From NCBI RefSeq assembly GCF_000972865.1, contig NZ_CP011144.1, forward strand, positions 1 through 64,000: a stretch of 64,000 nucleotides of DNA, given 5' to 3'. Positions 8,393 to 18,048 of the stretch are shown here, piece by piece; positions within the stretch are counted from its first letter, which is position 1; every line of letters begins with the position of its first letter. This DNA is from Pseudoxanthomonas suwonensis. GTDB taxonomy: Bacteria; Pseudomonadota; Gammaproteobacteria; Xanthomonadales; Xanthomonadaceae. The notes under the pieces were generated by a model. That model made no database searches. It saw only the letters and a list, made by a program, of their open reading frames with translations, and was not told where the DNA came from. The position numbers were made by a program, and so were the translations under genes.

Positions 8393-9328
8393 CTACTCGG
8401 GATTGGCCACGCCGTGCGGCACGTGCCCGGCGGCCACGTGCAGGCGGGCGCTGTCGATGTTGTGTGCCGAATCGTCGAAGAAGATGTCCGCGCCGAACGT
8501 TGCCAGGAACGGCCCCTTGGCCCGGCCGCCGAGGAACAGCGCCTCGTCCAGGCGCACGTCCCACTCGCGCAGGGTGCGGATCACCCGCTCGTGCGCCGGC
8601 GCCGAGCGCGCGGTGACCAGCGCGGTGCGGATCGGTGCGTCCTCGCCCGGCGGGAACACCGCCTGCAGTTCGTGCAGCGCCGACAGGAAGCCGCGGAACG
8701 GACCGCCCGACAGCGGTTCCCGGGCGCGCTGGTGCTCGTGCAGGCCGAACGCTTCAACCCCCTGCTCGCGCGAGATCCGTTCGCTCTCGTCGCCGAAGAT
8801 CACCGCGTCGCCGTCGAAGGCGATCCGCAGCTGGTCGCGGTGCGCCGCCGCCGCCCGCGCCGGCAGGATCGTCGCCGCGGCCACGCCGTGCTGCAGCGAG
8901 CGCCGCACCGACTCGGGGTTGGCCGACAGGAACAGGTCGGTGCCGAACGGCGCCACGTAGGGCCAGGTCGGCTCGCCGGCGGTGAACACCGCGCGCACGA
9001 TGCCCAGGCCGTGGTGCTGGATCGAATTGAAGATGCGCAGCCCGGTGTCGGCGGAATTGCGCGACAGCAGGATCACCTCGACCTGCGGCGTACCCGGCGG
9101 CAGGCGCCGGTTCAGCGCCAGCAGCTTGCGCACCACCGGGAAGGCCACGCCCGGTTCGAGCACCTCGTCCTCGAGACCGCGCTGGTAGTCGGCGTAGGCC
9201 TCCACGCCGTCGCGCTCGTACAGCGCGTGGCTCTCCTCCAGGTCGAACAGCGCGCGCGAGGTGACCGCGACGGTGAGCAGGCGTGGACTGGTGTCGTCGG
9301 GACGGGCCATGGCGCCATTATCGGCCAT
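8393..9328 (-). CDS. Cytosolic 5'-nucleotidase family protein
   Basis: A 311-residue protein of the 5'-nucleotidase family related to eukaryotic cN-I (the PF06189 type). Seen segments are LTVAVTSRALFDLEESH (an early acidic motif), VILLSRNSADTGLRIFNSI in the first half, PFGTDLFLSANPESV, AFDGDAVIFGDESE and FGADIFFDDSAHN near the C-terminus. These fit the HAD-like active site of the family, which dephosphorylates nucleoside monophosphates. Substrate preference cannot be read from the sequence. An in-frame ATG six codons inside the frame (MARPD) is an alternative start. It is transcribed away from nadK and faces cheB. Confidence 0.85.
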   Translation of the reverse strand: MADNGAMARPDDTSPRLLTVAVTSRALFDLEESHALYERDGVEAYADYQRGLEDEVLEPGVAFPVVRKLLALNRRLPPGTPQVEVILLSRNSADTGLRIFNSIQHHGLGIVRAVFTAGEPTWPYVAPFGTDLFLSANPESVRRSLQHGVAAATILPARAAAAHRDQLRIAFDGDAVIFGDESERISREQGVEAFGLHEHQRAREPLSGGPFRGFLSALHELQAVFPPGEDAPIRTALVTARSAPAHERVIRTLREWDVRLDEALFLGGRAKGPFLATFGADIFFDDSAHNIDSARLHVAAGHVPHGVANPE

Positions 9329-9378
9329 GCCGGTGCACGACGCGCGCGCGCCGCGTCACGGACGCGCCGCTTGCTCCG

Positions 9379-9852
9379 CTACCGGCCGAGGACGAACCGC
9401 GCCGGCGCGCCGCGCTGGCGGTCCGGCGTCACCGCGCGCACCTCCAGCACCAGGTCCAGCGGCCGCTGCTGGGCCGGCGGCAGGTCCTGGAAGATGAACT
9501 GGTGCTCGGCCCTGCGCCCGCTCACCGGCGACGCCAGTACCGTGCCGGGGAACAGCCCCTCCGGTGCCTCGCCGACGACGACCCGGTACTCGAAGCCGAT
9601 CTGGTCGAGCGAATAGTCGCTGCCGCGCGGCCATCTCAGCTGGACCGAAACGAAGCCCAATGCATCGCAGGTGGCGCCGCCGCCGGCACCGCGGACCAGG
9701 CTGGACGATGCGATCTCCGGCGCGGGAATGCGCGCGTTGTCGACCAGTGCCGAAGTGTCGGCCGGAAACGGCGCCATGTTGCTGGTGAACATGCATGCAG
9801 CAGCCGCCTGCGCCGGCAATGCGCAGAGCAGCATCAAGTACCGCAACTTCAC
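9379..9852 (-). CDS. Secreted hypothetical protein
   Basis: A 157-residue protein with an N-terminal signal peptide (MKLRYLMLLCALPAQAAA, cleavage near 18). The mature part begins with ACMFTSNMAPFP and contains beta-rich segments such as VSVQLRWPRGSDYSLDQIGFEY and LDLVLEVRAVTPD, suggestive of a small beta-sandwich outside the cytoplasm. I do not recognise a family. It lies in line with nadK upstream and the 5'-nucleotidase downstream on the same strand, separated from each by 50-110 bases, so an operon is possible but not shown. Confidence 0.7.
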   Translation of the reverse strand: MKLRYLMLLCALPAQAAAACMFTSNMAPFPADTSALVDNARIPAPEIASSSLVRGAGGGATCDALGFVSVQLRWPRGSDYSLDQIGFEYRVVVGEAPEGLFPGTVLASPVSGRRAEHQFIFQDLPPAQQRPLDLVLEVRAVTPDRQRGAPARFVLGR

Positions 9853-9960
9853 GGGACCCCTCCCCTTCAGTTGAAGCGTGATTCCCCAGGTTGTGAAGGC
9901 CGGGAAGGTGCACCCACTTCACCCGGCCGGCCGGCGCAGCAGGTACGCCGGCTGACCACG

Positions 9961-10731
9961 TCATACCACGAATTGTTCGCTCAGGATACGTTCCTCGAGG
10001 TTGTGCTCGGGATCGAACAGCAGGGTCACGGTGCGGTCGGCCGACTCGCGGATCACCACTTCGACCACGTCGCGGGTCTCGTGCGAATCGGCAGTCACGC
10101 TGACCGGACGCTTGTAGGGGTCCAGCACCTCGAAGCGGATCTCGGTGTCGGCCTTGAGGATGGCGCCGCGCCAGCGGCGCGGACGGAAGGCGGCGATCGG
10201 GGTCAGGGCGATGGTGTGCGAGCCCAGCGGCAGGATCGGTCCGTGCGCGGAGAAGTTGTAGGCGGTGCTGCCGGCCGGGGTGGCGACCATGACGCCGTCG
10301 CAGATCAGCTCGTCCAGCCGGGTCTGCCCATTCAGGCCGATGCGGATGTGCGCCGCCTGCCGGGTCTGGCGCAGCAGGGAGACCTCGTTGTAGGCCAGCG
10401 AGCCGGTGCTGGTGCCGGATTCGGTCTGCGCCAGCATCTCCAGCGGGCGCAGCTTGGCCGGCTCGGCCGCGGCGATCCGCTCGAGCAGGTTGTCGGCATG
10501 GAAATGGTTCATCAGGAAACCCACCGTGCCCAGCTTCATGCCGTAGACCGGCTTGTCCAGGCCGCCATGGCGGTGCAGCGTCTGCAGCATGAAGCCGTCG
10601 CCGCCGAGTGCGCAGATCACGTCCGCCTCCTCGGGCGGATGCTGCCCGTGGCGCGCGGCCATCGCTTCCAGCGCCTGCTGGGCATTGGGCACGGTGCTGG
10701 CGAGGAAGGCGATGCGGGGGCTGGCGCTCAT
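9961..10731 (-). CDS. nadK: NAD kinase
   Basis: A 256-residue NAD kinase, which phosphorylates NAD to NADP. The hallmark GGDG motif is in [15 protein letters not shown] (about 46-60), with the second conserved region NEVSLLRQ and a glycine-rich [18 protein letters not shown] further on. The frame continues upstream through a repeat element, but the ATG at 10731 gives normal family length and begins just before the conserved IAFLAS strand. The repeat at 10839-10935 lies about 110 bases upstream. Confidence 0.93.
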   Translation of the reverse strand: MSASPRIAFLASTVPNAQQALEAMAARHGQHPPEEADVICALGGDGFMLQTLHRHGGLDKPVYGMKLGTVGFLMNHFHADNLLERIAAAEPAKLRPLEMLAQTESGTSTGSLAYNEVSLLRQTRQAAHIRIGLNGQTRLDELICDGVMVATPAGSTAYNFSAHGPILPLGSHTIALTPIAAFRPRRWRGAILKADTEIRFEVLDPYKRPVSVTADSHETRDVVEVVIRESADRTVTLLFDPEHNLEERILSEQFVV

Positions 10732-10838
10732 CACGATCTCCGTCTGGAGGCGCGAGGATAACCGGCCAGCGGCATGGATGCCCGGGGACAATGCAGCGGA
10801 GGTGTCCGGCCCGGCCGCAGGCTGCGCCGCCCTGCCCC

Positions 10839-10935
10839 TGTAGGAGCGGGCATGACCGCGACCCGACGACGTCGGCACAGGCGACGCCCTCGCGGTCCGA
10901 CACGTCGTCGGGTCGCGGTCATGCCCGCTCCTACA
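10839..10935. repeat. TGTAGGAGC-family repeat, variant with GGGCATGACC arms
   Basis: Left end TGTAGGAGCGGGCATGACCG, right end CGGTCATGCCCGCTCCTACA: perfect inverted arms of a second subtype. The core still reads GGCACAGGCGACGCCCTCG. It occupies most of the 324-base gap between nadK and the glutamate dehydrogenase gene, where no gene was seen. Confidence 0.9.
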
Positions 10936-11055
10936 CAGATCGAGGAGCCGCCGCTCGTGCGCTTCGCGTCGCAATGCGACCCGGGGATCCAGGCCGCCCC
11001 GCACCGCGGCACGGGGCCCGTACGCCGGCCGGTGGCCGGCGCACGAGGCCGCGGA

Positions 11056-14000
11056 TCAGCCGCGCGCGGCCAGCTGCCCCAGCTTCTGCACCGCCACCGA
11101 CAGGGTCGGGTAGTCCAGGGTCTTCTGTGCCGACAGTTCCGAGAGCATGCCCAGGGTGAAGCGCAGCGCGGGATCGTCGCGCTCCAGCCAATGGCGCACC
11201 TTGGCGTCGGGATCGGCGCCGGGCTGGGACACGGCCTGGCCGGCCAGCACCCGGTGGTGCGCGGCCAGTTCGTCGCGCATCACGCCGCGGGCGACAGCGT
11301 GCCAGCGCCCGTCCACCGCCAGCGCGTCGATCTGCTCGAACAGCCACGGCAGGCGCAACGCGTCGCCCAGGCGGAAGTGCACGCGCGAGACGTCCACCGG
11401 CTTGAGCTTGCGCGCGCGCGCCAGTTCGATGATGTCGAACGCCGATTCCAGGTACGGCAGCTCGGACAGCTGCTGGGCCAGCTTGGGCGGCATGCCCTTG
11501 TCGCGCCACTCGCGCAGCGCCGCCTCGTAGGCCGGGCGCTGGGCGTCGGACAGCACGCCCGAGGCCTCGCGGATGTCGTTGAACGGATCGCGGTAGCGCT
11601 CCACCGCCTCGGTGATGCTGGGCATCGGGCCGGGGCGGTTGAGCAGCCAGCGCACGAACGAGCGCTGCAGGCTCCAGATCACCTGCAGCGCGTCGATCTG
11701 CGCGGCCTCCGGCAGCTTGCCGTCGAGCGCGTCGATCTGCGTCCACAACATGCGCGCGTCCAGGGTCTCGCGGCTGACCGTGTAGGCCTTGGCCACCTCG
11801 GCCGGGCTGCGGCCGGTGTCCTCCTGCATGCGCAACAGGAAGGTCGCGCCCATCCGGTTGATGGTGGTGTTGGTCACCGCGGTGGCGATGATCTCGCGCT
11901 TGAGGCGGTGGCGCTCCATCTCGGCGGCGTACTTCTTCTGCAGCGGCACCGGGAAGTAGCGCTGCAGTTCCTTGGACAGGTACGGGTCCTCGGGGATGTC
12001 CGAGTCCAGCAGCTGCTGGAACGCCACCAGCTTGGAGTACGACAGCAGCACCGCCAGCTCCGGCCGGGTCAGCCCCTGCCCGCGGGCCTTGCGCGCCGAC
12101 AGCTCGGCGTCCGAGGGCAGGAACTCGATCTGCCGGTCGAGCAGGCCCTGCGCCTCCAGGGTGCGGATGAAGTGCTGCTTGGAACCCAGCCGCTTGACGC
12201 TCATCCGCTCCATCAGGCTGATCGCCTGGTTCTGGCGGTAGTTGTCGAACAGCACCAGCCGCGCGACCTCGTCGGTCATCGAGGCCAGCAGCTTGTTGCG
12301 CGCGGCCACGGTGAGTTTCTTCGAGCGGACCACGTCGTTGAGCAGGATCTTGATGTTCACCTCGTGGTCGGAGGTGTCCACGCCGGCGGAGTTGTCGATG
12401 AAGTCGGTGTTGAGCAGGACCCCGGCATGCGCCGCCTCGATCCGGCCCAGCTGGGTCAGGCCCAGGTTGCCGCCCTCGCCCACGATCCGGCAGCGCAGCT
12501 GGCCGCCGTTGACGCGCAGGGCGTTGTTGGCGCGGTCGCCGACCTCGGCGTTCTGCTCGCTGGCGGCCTTGACGTAGGTGCCGATGCCGCCGTTCCACAG
12601 CAGGTCCACCGGCGCCTTCAGGATCGCGCTCATCAGCTCGTTGGGCGAAAGCGACTTCACGCCCTCATCCAGGCCCAGCGCCGCCCGCACCTGCGGGGTG
12701 ATCTCGATCGACTTGGCGCTGCGCGGATGCACGCCGCCGCCCTTGCTGATCAGCCTGGCGTCGTAGTCGGCCCAGCTCGAGCGCGGCAGCGCGAACATGC
12801 GCTCGCGCTCGGCGAAGGAGCGGGCCGCGTCCGGATCCGGATCGATGAAGATGTGGCGGTGGTCGAACGCGGCCACCAGGCGGATGTGCCTGGACAGCAG
12901 CATGCCGTTGCCGAACACGTCGCCGGACATGTCGCCGATGCCCACGCAGGTGAAGTCCTCGCTCTGGCAGTCGCGGCCCAGCGCGCGGAAGTGGCGCTTG
13001 ACCGACTCCCATGCTCCTCGAGCAGTAATACCCATGCCCTTGTGGTCGTAGCCCACCGAGCCGCCGGAGGCGAACGCGTCACCCAGCCAGAAGCCGTGGG
13101 CGATGGCCAGGCCGTTGGCGATGTCGGAGAAGGTCGCCGTGCCCTTGTCGGCGGCCACCACCAGGTACGGATCGTCCTGATCGTGGCGGACCACGTCGCG
13201 CGGCGGCACGATCTTGCCGTCGACGATGTTGTCGGTGATGTCGAGCAGGCCCTGGATGAACAGCTTGTAGCAGGCCACGCCCTCGGCCAGCACCGCGTCG
13301 CGTTCGCCGGAAGCCGGCGGCTGCTTGACGAAGAAGCCGCCCTTGGCGCCGACCGGCACGATCACCGTGTTCTTGACCATCTGCGCCTTGACCAGGCCCA
13401 GCACTTCGGTGCGGAAGTCCTCGCGCCGGTCCGACCAGCGCAGGCCGCCGCGGGCGACCGGACCGAAGCGCAGGTGCACGCCTTCCACCCGCGGGCCGTA
13501 GACGAAGATCTCGCGGTACGGGCGCGGCTTGGGCAGGTCCGGGACCTGCGCCGGGTCGAACTTGAAGCTGATGCAGTGGCCGGGCTGGCCGTCGGCACCG
13601 GCCTGGAAGTAGCTGGTGCGCAGGGTCGCGTCGATCGCGCCGATGAAGCCGCGCAGGATGCGGTCGTCGTCCAGGCTGGAGACGCGGTCCAGCAGTTTCA
13701 GCAGCGCGCCGCGGACGGTGCGCTCCTGCGCGGCGCGGTCGGCGCTGCGCGTGTCGACCACGTCCTGCAGGATGCGGACCGTGGCCTCGTCACCGCCGGC
13801 CAGCACCCGCAGCTGGTCGGCCAGGCGCTGCTGCCCGGCCAGGACCTGTGCCCGCGACTGGCGCCCGGTGGCCGGGTGGAAGCGCGCCTCGAACAGCTCG
13901 ACCAGCAGCCGCGCCAGCAGCGGATAGCGGCCCAGGGTCTCCTCGACGTAGTTCTGCGAGAACGGCACGCCGGTCTGCAGCAGGTACTTCCAGTAGCCGC

Positions 14001-16059
14001 GCAGCAGCGCGACCTGGCGCCATTCCAGGCCGGCGGCCAGGATCAGGCGGTTGAGACCGTCGTTCTCGGCCCGGCCCGACCAGGTCGCGGCGAAGGCCTG
14101 CTCGAACGCCGGCGCCAGTACCGCAGTGTCGCCGCCGCCGTTGGCGCGCTCGACCTCGAAGTCCTGGATGTAGATAGGCTGGCTACCGCCGTCGGCCAGG
14201 GTCGCCTGCAGCCGGTACGGGTGCTCGGAGATGACCTTCAGGCCCATGTTCTCCATCAGCGGCAGCACGTCCGACAGCGGGATGTCGTCGTGCTGGCGGT
14301 ACAGCTTCAGGCGCAGGCCGGCGTTGCCCTCGCGCGCGACCGCGTGCAGGCTCAGGCGCAGATCCTCCGGGCCGGTCAGCGCGGCCAGCTGCTCGACGTC
14401 GTTGGCCGCCAGTTCCGGCGAGACGTCCTCGATGTAGCCGGCCGGCAGCGCGCGGCCGTAGCCGGTGGCCAGACGCAGGCCCTCGGCCTCGCCGTGGCGG
14501 GTGATCAGCAGCTCGCGCAGGTCGTCCTGCCAGTTGCGCAGCAGGTGGGCCAGGCGGCGCTCCAGCTCGGCGGTGTCCAGCTCGGCGGCCGCACCGGCGC
14601 GGGGACGCACGATCAGGTGCAGCTGGGCCAGGGGCGATTCGCCCAGGACCACGCTGGAGTCGACCTGTTCGCCCTGCAGCACTTCCTTCAGCAGCGCCTC
14701 GATGCGCAGCCGCACGTCGGTGTTGAAGCGCTCGCGCGGGATGTAGACCAGTGCCGAGAAGAAGCGGCCGTAACGGTCGCGGCGCAGGAACAGGCGGCTG
14801 CGCACGCGCTCCTGCAGGCCGAGCACGCCGGTGGCGGTGCGGTACAGTTCCTCCTCGCTGGACTGGAACAGTTCCTCGCGCGGCAGGGTCTCCAGGATGT
14901 GGCGCAGCGCCTTGCCGCTGTGGCTGCTGGGCGACAGGCCGCTGCGGCGCATGACGTGCTCGTAGCGCTCGCGCACCAGCGGGATCTCCCACGGCCGGCG
15001 GTTGTAGGCGCTGGAGGTGTACAGGCCCAGGAAGCGCTGCTCGCCGGTGATGGTGCCGTTGGCGTCGAACTCGAGCACGCCGATGTAGTCCATGTAGCCC
15101 TTGCGGTGGATCCGCGAGCGCGCGTTGGTCTTGGTCAGGATCAGCGCCTCGTTCACCCCGGCGCGGTTGAGGCCGTGCGCAGCCAGCGACTTGACCGGCC
15201 GCGGCGATGAATTGTCCTTGCCGCGCATCAGGCCCAGGCCGGAGCCCTCGACCGGCGCCAGCACCGGCTCGCCGCCCTGCTTGACCACCTTGTACTCGCG
15301 GTAGCCGTACAGGGTGAAATGGTCGTTGGCCGCCCAGCGCAGGAATTCCTGAGCCTCGCGCCGGCCGCTGTCGTCCACCGGCATGCGCCGGGTGGCCAGG
15401 TCGTCGGCCAGCACCTGCATGCGCTCACGCATCAGGCCCCAGTCGGCGACCACGCCGCGCACCTCGGCCAGCACCGCGGCCACGCGCCGCTCGATCTCGC
15501 CCATCGCGGCCGGCGCCTGGCGGTCGATCTCCAGCAGCATCAGCGATTCGGCACGGCCGTCGCCGACCGACTGCAGCTTGCCGCTGCCGTCGCGCGCGAT
15601 CCGCACCAGCGGATGGCCCAGCACGTGCACGCCCACGCCCATCTCCGACAGGGCCATGCTCACCGAGTCGACCAGGAACGGCATGTCGTCGTTGACGATC
15701 TGCAGCACCGTGTAGGCCGATTCCCAGCCGTGGTCCGCCAGGGTGGGATTGAACACGCGCACGTTGGCCGTGCCCGGCCTGCGCCGGCGCGCGAACTCCA
15801 GCATGTCCGCGCCGATCGCGGCCCAGGCCTGCGGCGCGTGCTGCGGGTACTCGTCCTCTTCCAGGCGGCGGTAGAACTCGGCCAGGAATTCCTGCAGCTC
15901 CGCCTGGCGCGCGGCCGGCACCAGCCGGCGGGCGGCGGCGAACACGGGCTCGAGCGAGAAGCGTCCGGTCGCCGCGACCGGCGCTGCGGCCTTCCTGGTC
16001 CGGGTCGATGCCGGCGCCGGCTTCGTCGTCCGTTTGCCACCGGAAGAACTGGATTTCAT
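11056..16059 (-). CDS. NAD-specific glutamate dehydrogenase, large (about 180 kDa) type
   Basis: A 1667-residue enzyme that converts glutamate to 2-oxoglutarate and ammonia with NAD, used mainly for glutamate catabolism. Length and order fit the giant bacterial GDH class: a long N-terminal regulatory half with ACT-like segments, then the catalytic domain. PVGAKGGFFVKQ lies near residue 905 and the dinucleotide-binding DMSGDVFGNGMLLS near 1043. A C-terminal helical part of about 300 residues follows. The ATG at 16059 was chosen over an upstream in-frame start because it follows a basic Ser/Lys/Thr-rich leader typical of these proteins. A TACAAT box at 16098-16093 on this strand could be its -10. 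It is divergent from the TetR gene. Confidence 0.95.
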   Translation of the reverse strand: MKSSSSGGKRTTKPAPASTRTRKAAAPVAATGRFSLEPVFAAARRLVPAARQAELQEFLAEFYRRLEEDEYPQHAPQAWAAIGADMLEFARRRRPGTANVRVFNPTLADHGWESAYTVLQIVNDDMPFLVDSVSMALSEMGVGVHVLGHPLVRIARDGSGKLQSVGDGRAESLMLLEIDRQAPAAMGEIERRVAAVLAEVRGVVADWGLMRERMQVLADDLATRRMPVDDSGRREAQEFLRWAANDHFTLYGYREYKVVKQGGEPVLAPVEGSGLGLMRGKDNSSPRPVKSLAAHGLNRAGVNEALILTKTNARSRIHRKGYMDYIGVLEFDANGTITGEQRFLGLYTSSAYNRRPWEIPLVRERYEHVMRRSGLSPSSHSGKALRHILETLPREELFQSSEEELYRTATGVLGLQERVRSRLFLRRDRYGRFFSALVYIPRERFNTDVRLRIEALLKEVLQGEQVDSSVVLGESPLAQLHLIVRPRAGAAAELDTAELERRLAHLLRNWQDDLRELLITRHGEAEGLRLATGYGRALPAGYIEDVSPELAANDVEQLAALTGPEDLRLSLHAVAREGNAGLRLKLYRQHDDIPLSDVLPLMENMGLKVISEHPYRLQATLADGGSQPIYIQDFEVERANGGGDTAVLAPAFEQAFAATWSGRAENDGLNRLILAAGLEWRQVALLRGYWKYLLQTGVPFSQNYVEETLGRYPLLARLLVELFEARFHPATGRQSRAQVLAGQQRLADQLRVLAGGDEATVRILQDVVDTRSADRAAQERTVRGALLKLLDRVSSLDDDRILRGFIGAIDATLRTSYFQAGADGQPGHCISFKFDPAQVPDLPKPRPYREIFVYGPRVEGVHLRFGPVARGGLRWSDRREDFRTEVLGLVKAQMVKNTVIVPVGAKGGFFVKQPPASGERDAVLAEGVACYKLFIQGLLDITDNIVDGKIVPPRDVVRHDQDDPYLVVAADKGTATFSDIANGLAIAHGFWLGDAFASGGSVGYDHKGMGITARGAWESVKRHFRALGRDCQSEDFTCVGIGDMSGDVFGNGMLLSRHIRLVAAFDHRHIFIDPDPDAARSFAERERMFALPRSSWADYDARLISKGGGVHPRSAKSIEITPQVRAALGLDEGVKSLSPNELMSAILKAPVDLLWNGGIGTYVKAASEQNAEVGDRANNALRVNGGQLRCRIVGEGGNLGLTQLGRIEAAHAGVLLNTDFIDNSAGVDTSDHEVNIKILLNDVVRSKKLTVAARNKLLASMTDEVARLVLFDNYRQNQAISLMERMSVKRLGSKQHFIRTLEAQGLLDRQIEFLPSDAELSARKARGQGLTRPELAVLLSYSKLVAFQQLLDSDIPEDPYLSKELQRYFPVPLQKKYAAEMERHRLKREIIATAVTNTTINRMGATFLLRMQEDTGRSPAEVAKAYTVSRETLDARMLWTQIDALDGKLPEAAQIDALQVIWSLQRSFVRWLLNRPGPMPSITEAVERYRDPFNDIREASGVLSDAQRPAYEAALREWRDKGMPPKLAQQLSELPYLESAFDIIELARARKLKPVDVSRVHFRLGDALRLPWLFEQIDALAVDGRWHAVARGVMRDELAAHHRVLAGQAVSQPGADPDAKVRHWLERDDPALRFTLGMLSELSAQKTLDYPTLSVAVQKLGQLAARG

Positions 16060-16146
16060 GGGGTGAAACTCCGCGACAAGGTGAGTGCGCGCATTGTAGC
16101 CGCGCGCGCGGCGACAACCTTGCTGCAGGACGGAAGAAATCGCCTC

Positions 16147-16180
16147 TTCCAAATTAATGAACTGGACGGTATAGTCCAGT
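16147..16180 (+). promoter_or_regulatory. Promoter and operator of the TetR-efflux operon
   Basis: A perfect inverted repeat, ACTGGAC-N6-GTCCAGT (16161-16180), overlaps a -10-like TATAGT at 16170-16175, with a weak -35 (TTCCAA, 16147-16152) 17 bases upstream. This is the usual geometry of an autoregulating TetR site. The start codon at 16185 follows the -10 so closely that the transcript would be almost leaderless, and no Shine-Dalgarno sequence is visible. Confidence 0.6.
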
Positions 16181-16184
16181 CCGC

Positions 16185-16811
16185 ATGCAAACGCCACCAC
16201 TGCCACGTCCGAGCGACAACCCCCGCCACCAGCAGGTGCACGAAGCGGTCCGCGCCCTGGTCCGCGAGCAGGGCGTGCAGATCAGCATGGACGCGGTGGC
16301 CGCGCGCGCCGGCTGCTCCAAGCAGACCCTGTACGCGCGCTACGGCTCCAAGCAGGCATTGCTGCTGCAGGTGCTCAGCGACGACGGCAACAACCGCGCC
16401 ACCCTGGCCGGCACGCCCGACGCGGCGACCCTGCGTCCGCGGCTGGCGGCCTTCGCCCGCGACCATCTCGCCCGCCTCTCGCAGCCCGACACGATCGGCA
16501 CCGCGCGCCTGGTCACCGCCCAGGCCACCCAGTTCCCCGACGAGGTGCGCGCCCTGTTCGACACCTGCGTCGGCGGCCTGCAGGAACGCCTGGCGCACTG
16601 GCTGCAGCAGGCCATGCGCCGCGGCCTGCTCCGCCATGACGATCCGCACTTCGCCGCCGAACTGCTGTTGGGCATGATCGTCGGCCTGGATTTCGACCGG
16701 CAGCGCTTCATGTTTCCGCATCGCGACACGGCCGCCCAGCAGGCAGACTGGGCCGACTTCGCCGTCGACAGCTTCCTGCGCGCCTTCGCGCCGCCGGCCT
16801 CCCGCGCCTGA
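16185..16811 (+). CDS. TetR-family repressor of the adjacent RND pump
   Basis: A 208-residue regulator. The N-terminal helix-turn-helix is seen as VQISMDAVAARAGCSKQTLYARYGSKQALLLQV (read in two parts, about residues 32-65). The C-terminal ligand domain is of the general TetR C-terminal type. It is the first gene of a same-strand set with the adaptor (31 bases downstream) and the RND pump, and a palindrome covers its promoter. It is therefore likely to repress its own operon and respond to a pump substrate; the ligand is unknown. Confidence 0.9.
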   Translation: MQTPPLPRPSDNPRHQQVHEAVRALVREQGVQISMDAVAARAGCSKQTLYARYGSKQALLLQVLSDDGNNRATLAGTPDAATLRPRLAAFARDHLARLSQPDTIGTARLVTAQATQFPDEVRALFDTCVGGLQERLAHWLQQAMRRGLLRHDDPHFAAELLLGMIVGLDFDRQRFMFPHRDTAAQQADWADFAVDSFLRAFAPPASRA

Positions 16812-16841
16812 CTTCCTGTACCTGAACCCCCCGGAGCTCTT

Positions 16842-18035
16842 ATGCGCCTCCATCGCCCCCTCTTCCTGGCCAGCGGCCTGCTTGCCCTGGCCGCATGCGG
16901 CAACGGGGAACAGGCCACCGCCCCGCCCCCGCCCGAAGTCGGCGTGGTCGAAGTCCAGCCGCAGACCGTGCCGCTGACCCGCGACCTGGTCGGCCGGTTG
17001 TCGCCGTACCGCAGCGCGGACGTGCGCGCGCGCGTGCCCGGCGTGCTGCTGCGCCGCGTCTACGAGGAAGGCAGCGACGTGCGCGAGGGCCAGCTGTTGT
17101 TCGAGATCGATCCGGCCCCGCTGCAGGCCTCGCTCGGCGTGGCCCAGGGGCAACTCGCGCAGGCCGAGGCGGCCTACGCCAATGCACGCACCAGCGCCGA
17201 ACGCGCCCGCCAGCTGGCGCCGCAGAAGTTCGTCTCGCAGAACGACCTGGACAACGCCGTCGCCGCCGAGCGCAGCGCCTCGGCCGCGGCCGAGGCCGCG
17301 CGCGCCAACGTGCGCAACGCACAGATCGACCTGGGCTACGCCAAGGTCGCCGCGCCGATCGCCGGGCGCGCGGGCAAACAACGTGTGACCGAGGGCGCGC
17401 TGGTCGGCCAGGGCGAGGCCACCCTGCTGACCACCGTCGACCAGCTCGACCCGCTGTACGCCAACTTCTCGATCGGCTCCAACGAACTGGCCCAGCTGCG
17501 CGCCGCGACCAACGTCTCGCTGATCGGCGCCGGCAAGGCCACCGTGCAGGTGGTGCTGCCCGGCGACCGGGTCCACGAACAGCCCGGCCTGCTGGACTTC
17601 TCCGACACCACGGTCGATCCCGCCACCGGCGCGGTGTCGCTGCGCGCGCAGGTGCCCAACCCCGGCCAGGTCCTATTCCCCGGCAGCTTCGTCACCCTGA
17701 AGGTGAACATGGGCGAGTTGCGCGACGTGTTCCTGGTGCCGCAGGAAGCGGTGCTGCGCGATGCCAACGGCGCCTTCGTGCGCGTGGTCGGTGCCGACGG
17801 CAACGTCGAGCGCCGGAACGTGGCCGCCAGCACCGCCCAGGGCAACCAGTGGATCGTCACCTCAGGTATCGCCGGCGGCGACAAGGTCATCGTCAGCGGT
17901 GTGCAGAAGGCCAGGGAAGGTTCGCCGGTGCAGGCCACGCCGTGGCAGCCCCAGGCCGCGCAGCCAGCGCCGGCGGGCGCCCCGCAGGCAGCCCCGGTCG
18001 ATGACGCCGACGGCACGCCCGAGCCGGCCGCGTAA
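16842..18035 (+). CDS. RND efflux periplasmic adaptor (membrane fusion lipoprotein)
   Basis: A 397-residue adaptor of the AcrA/MexA type. It has a lipoprotein signal peptide with lipobox LAAC (Cys19). Then come a lipoyl-like segment (GRLSPYRSADVRARVPGVLL), an alpha-hairpin (about 100-160) with Ala/Gln-rich helices, the second lipoyl half (LGYAKVAAPIAGRAG) and beta-barrel and membrane-proximal domains. The C-terminal tail is Pro/Ala/Gln-rich. It bridges the inner-membrane pump encoded 13 bases downstream to an outer-membrane channel, which is not encoded here. Confidence 0.95.
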   Translation: MRLHRPLFLASGLLALAACGNGEQATAPPPPEVGVVEVQPQTVPLTRDLVGRLSPYRSADVRARVPGVLLRRVYEEGSDVREGQLLFEIDPAPLQASLGVAQGQLAQAEAAYANARTSAERARQLAPQKFVSQNDLDNAVAAERSASAAAEAARANVRNAQIDLGYAKVAAPIAGRAGKQRVTEGALVGQGEATLLTTVDQLDPLYANFSIGSNELAQLRAATNVSLIGAGKATVQVVLPGDRVHEQPGLLDFSDTTVDPATGAVSLRAQVPNPGQVLFPGSFVTLKVNMGELRDVFLVPQEAVLRDANGAFVRVVGADGNVERRNVAASTAQGNQWIVTSGIAGGDKVIVSGVQKAREGSPVQATPWQPQAAQPAPAGAPQAAPVDDADGTPEPAA

Positions 18036-18048
18036 GGACAGCCCCCCC

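Noticed and set aside
10774..15210. A 1478-codon open frame on the plus strand opposite the glutamate dehydrogenase gene
   Set aside because: It is the antisense of a conserved gene. The predicted protein is low-complexity (His, Gln, Arg, Ala, Val rich), with no family pattern. Such frames arise in high-GC DNA.
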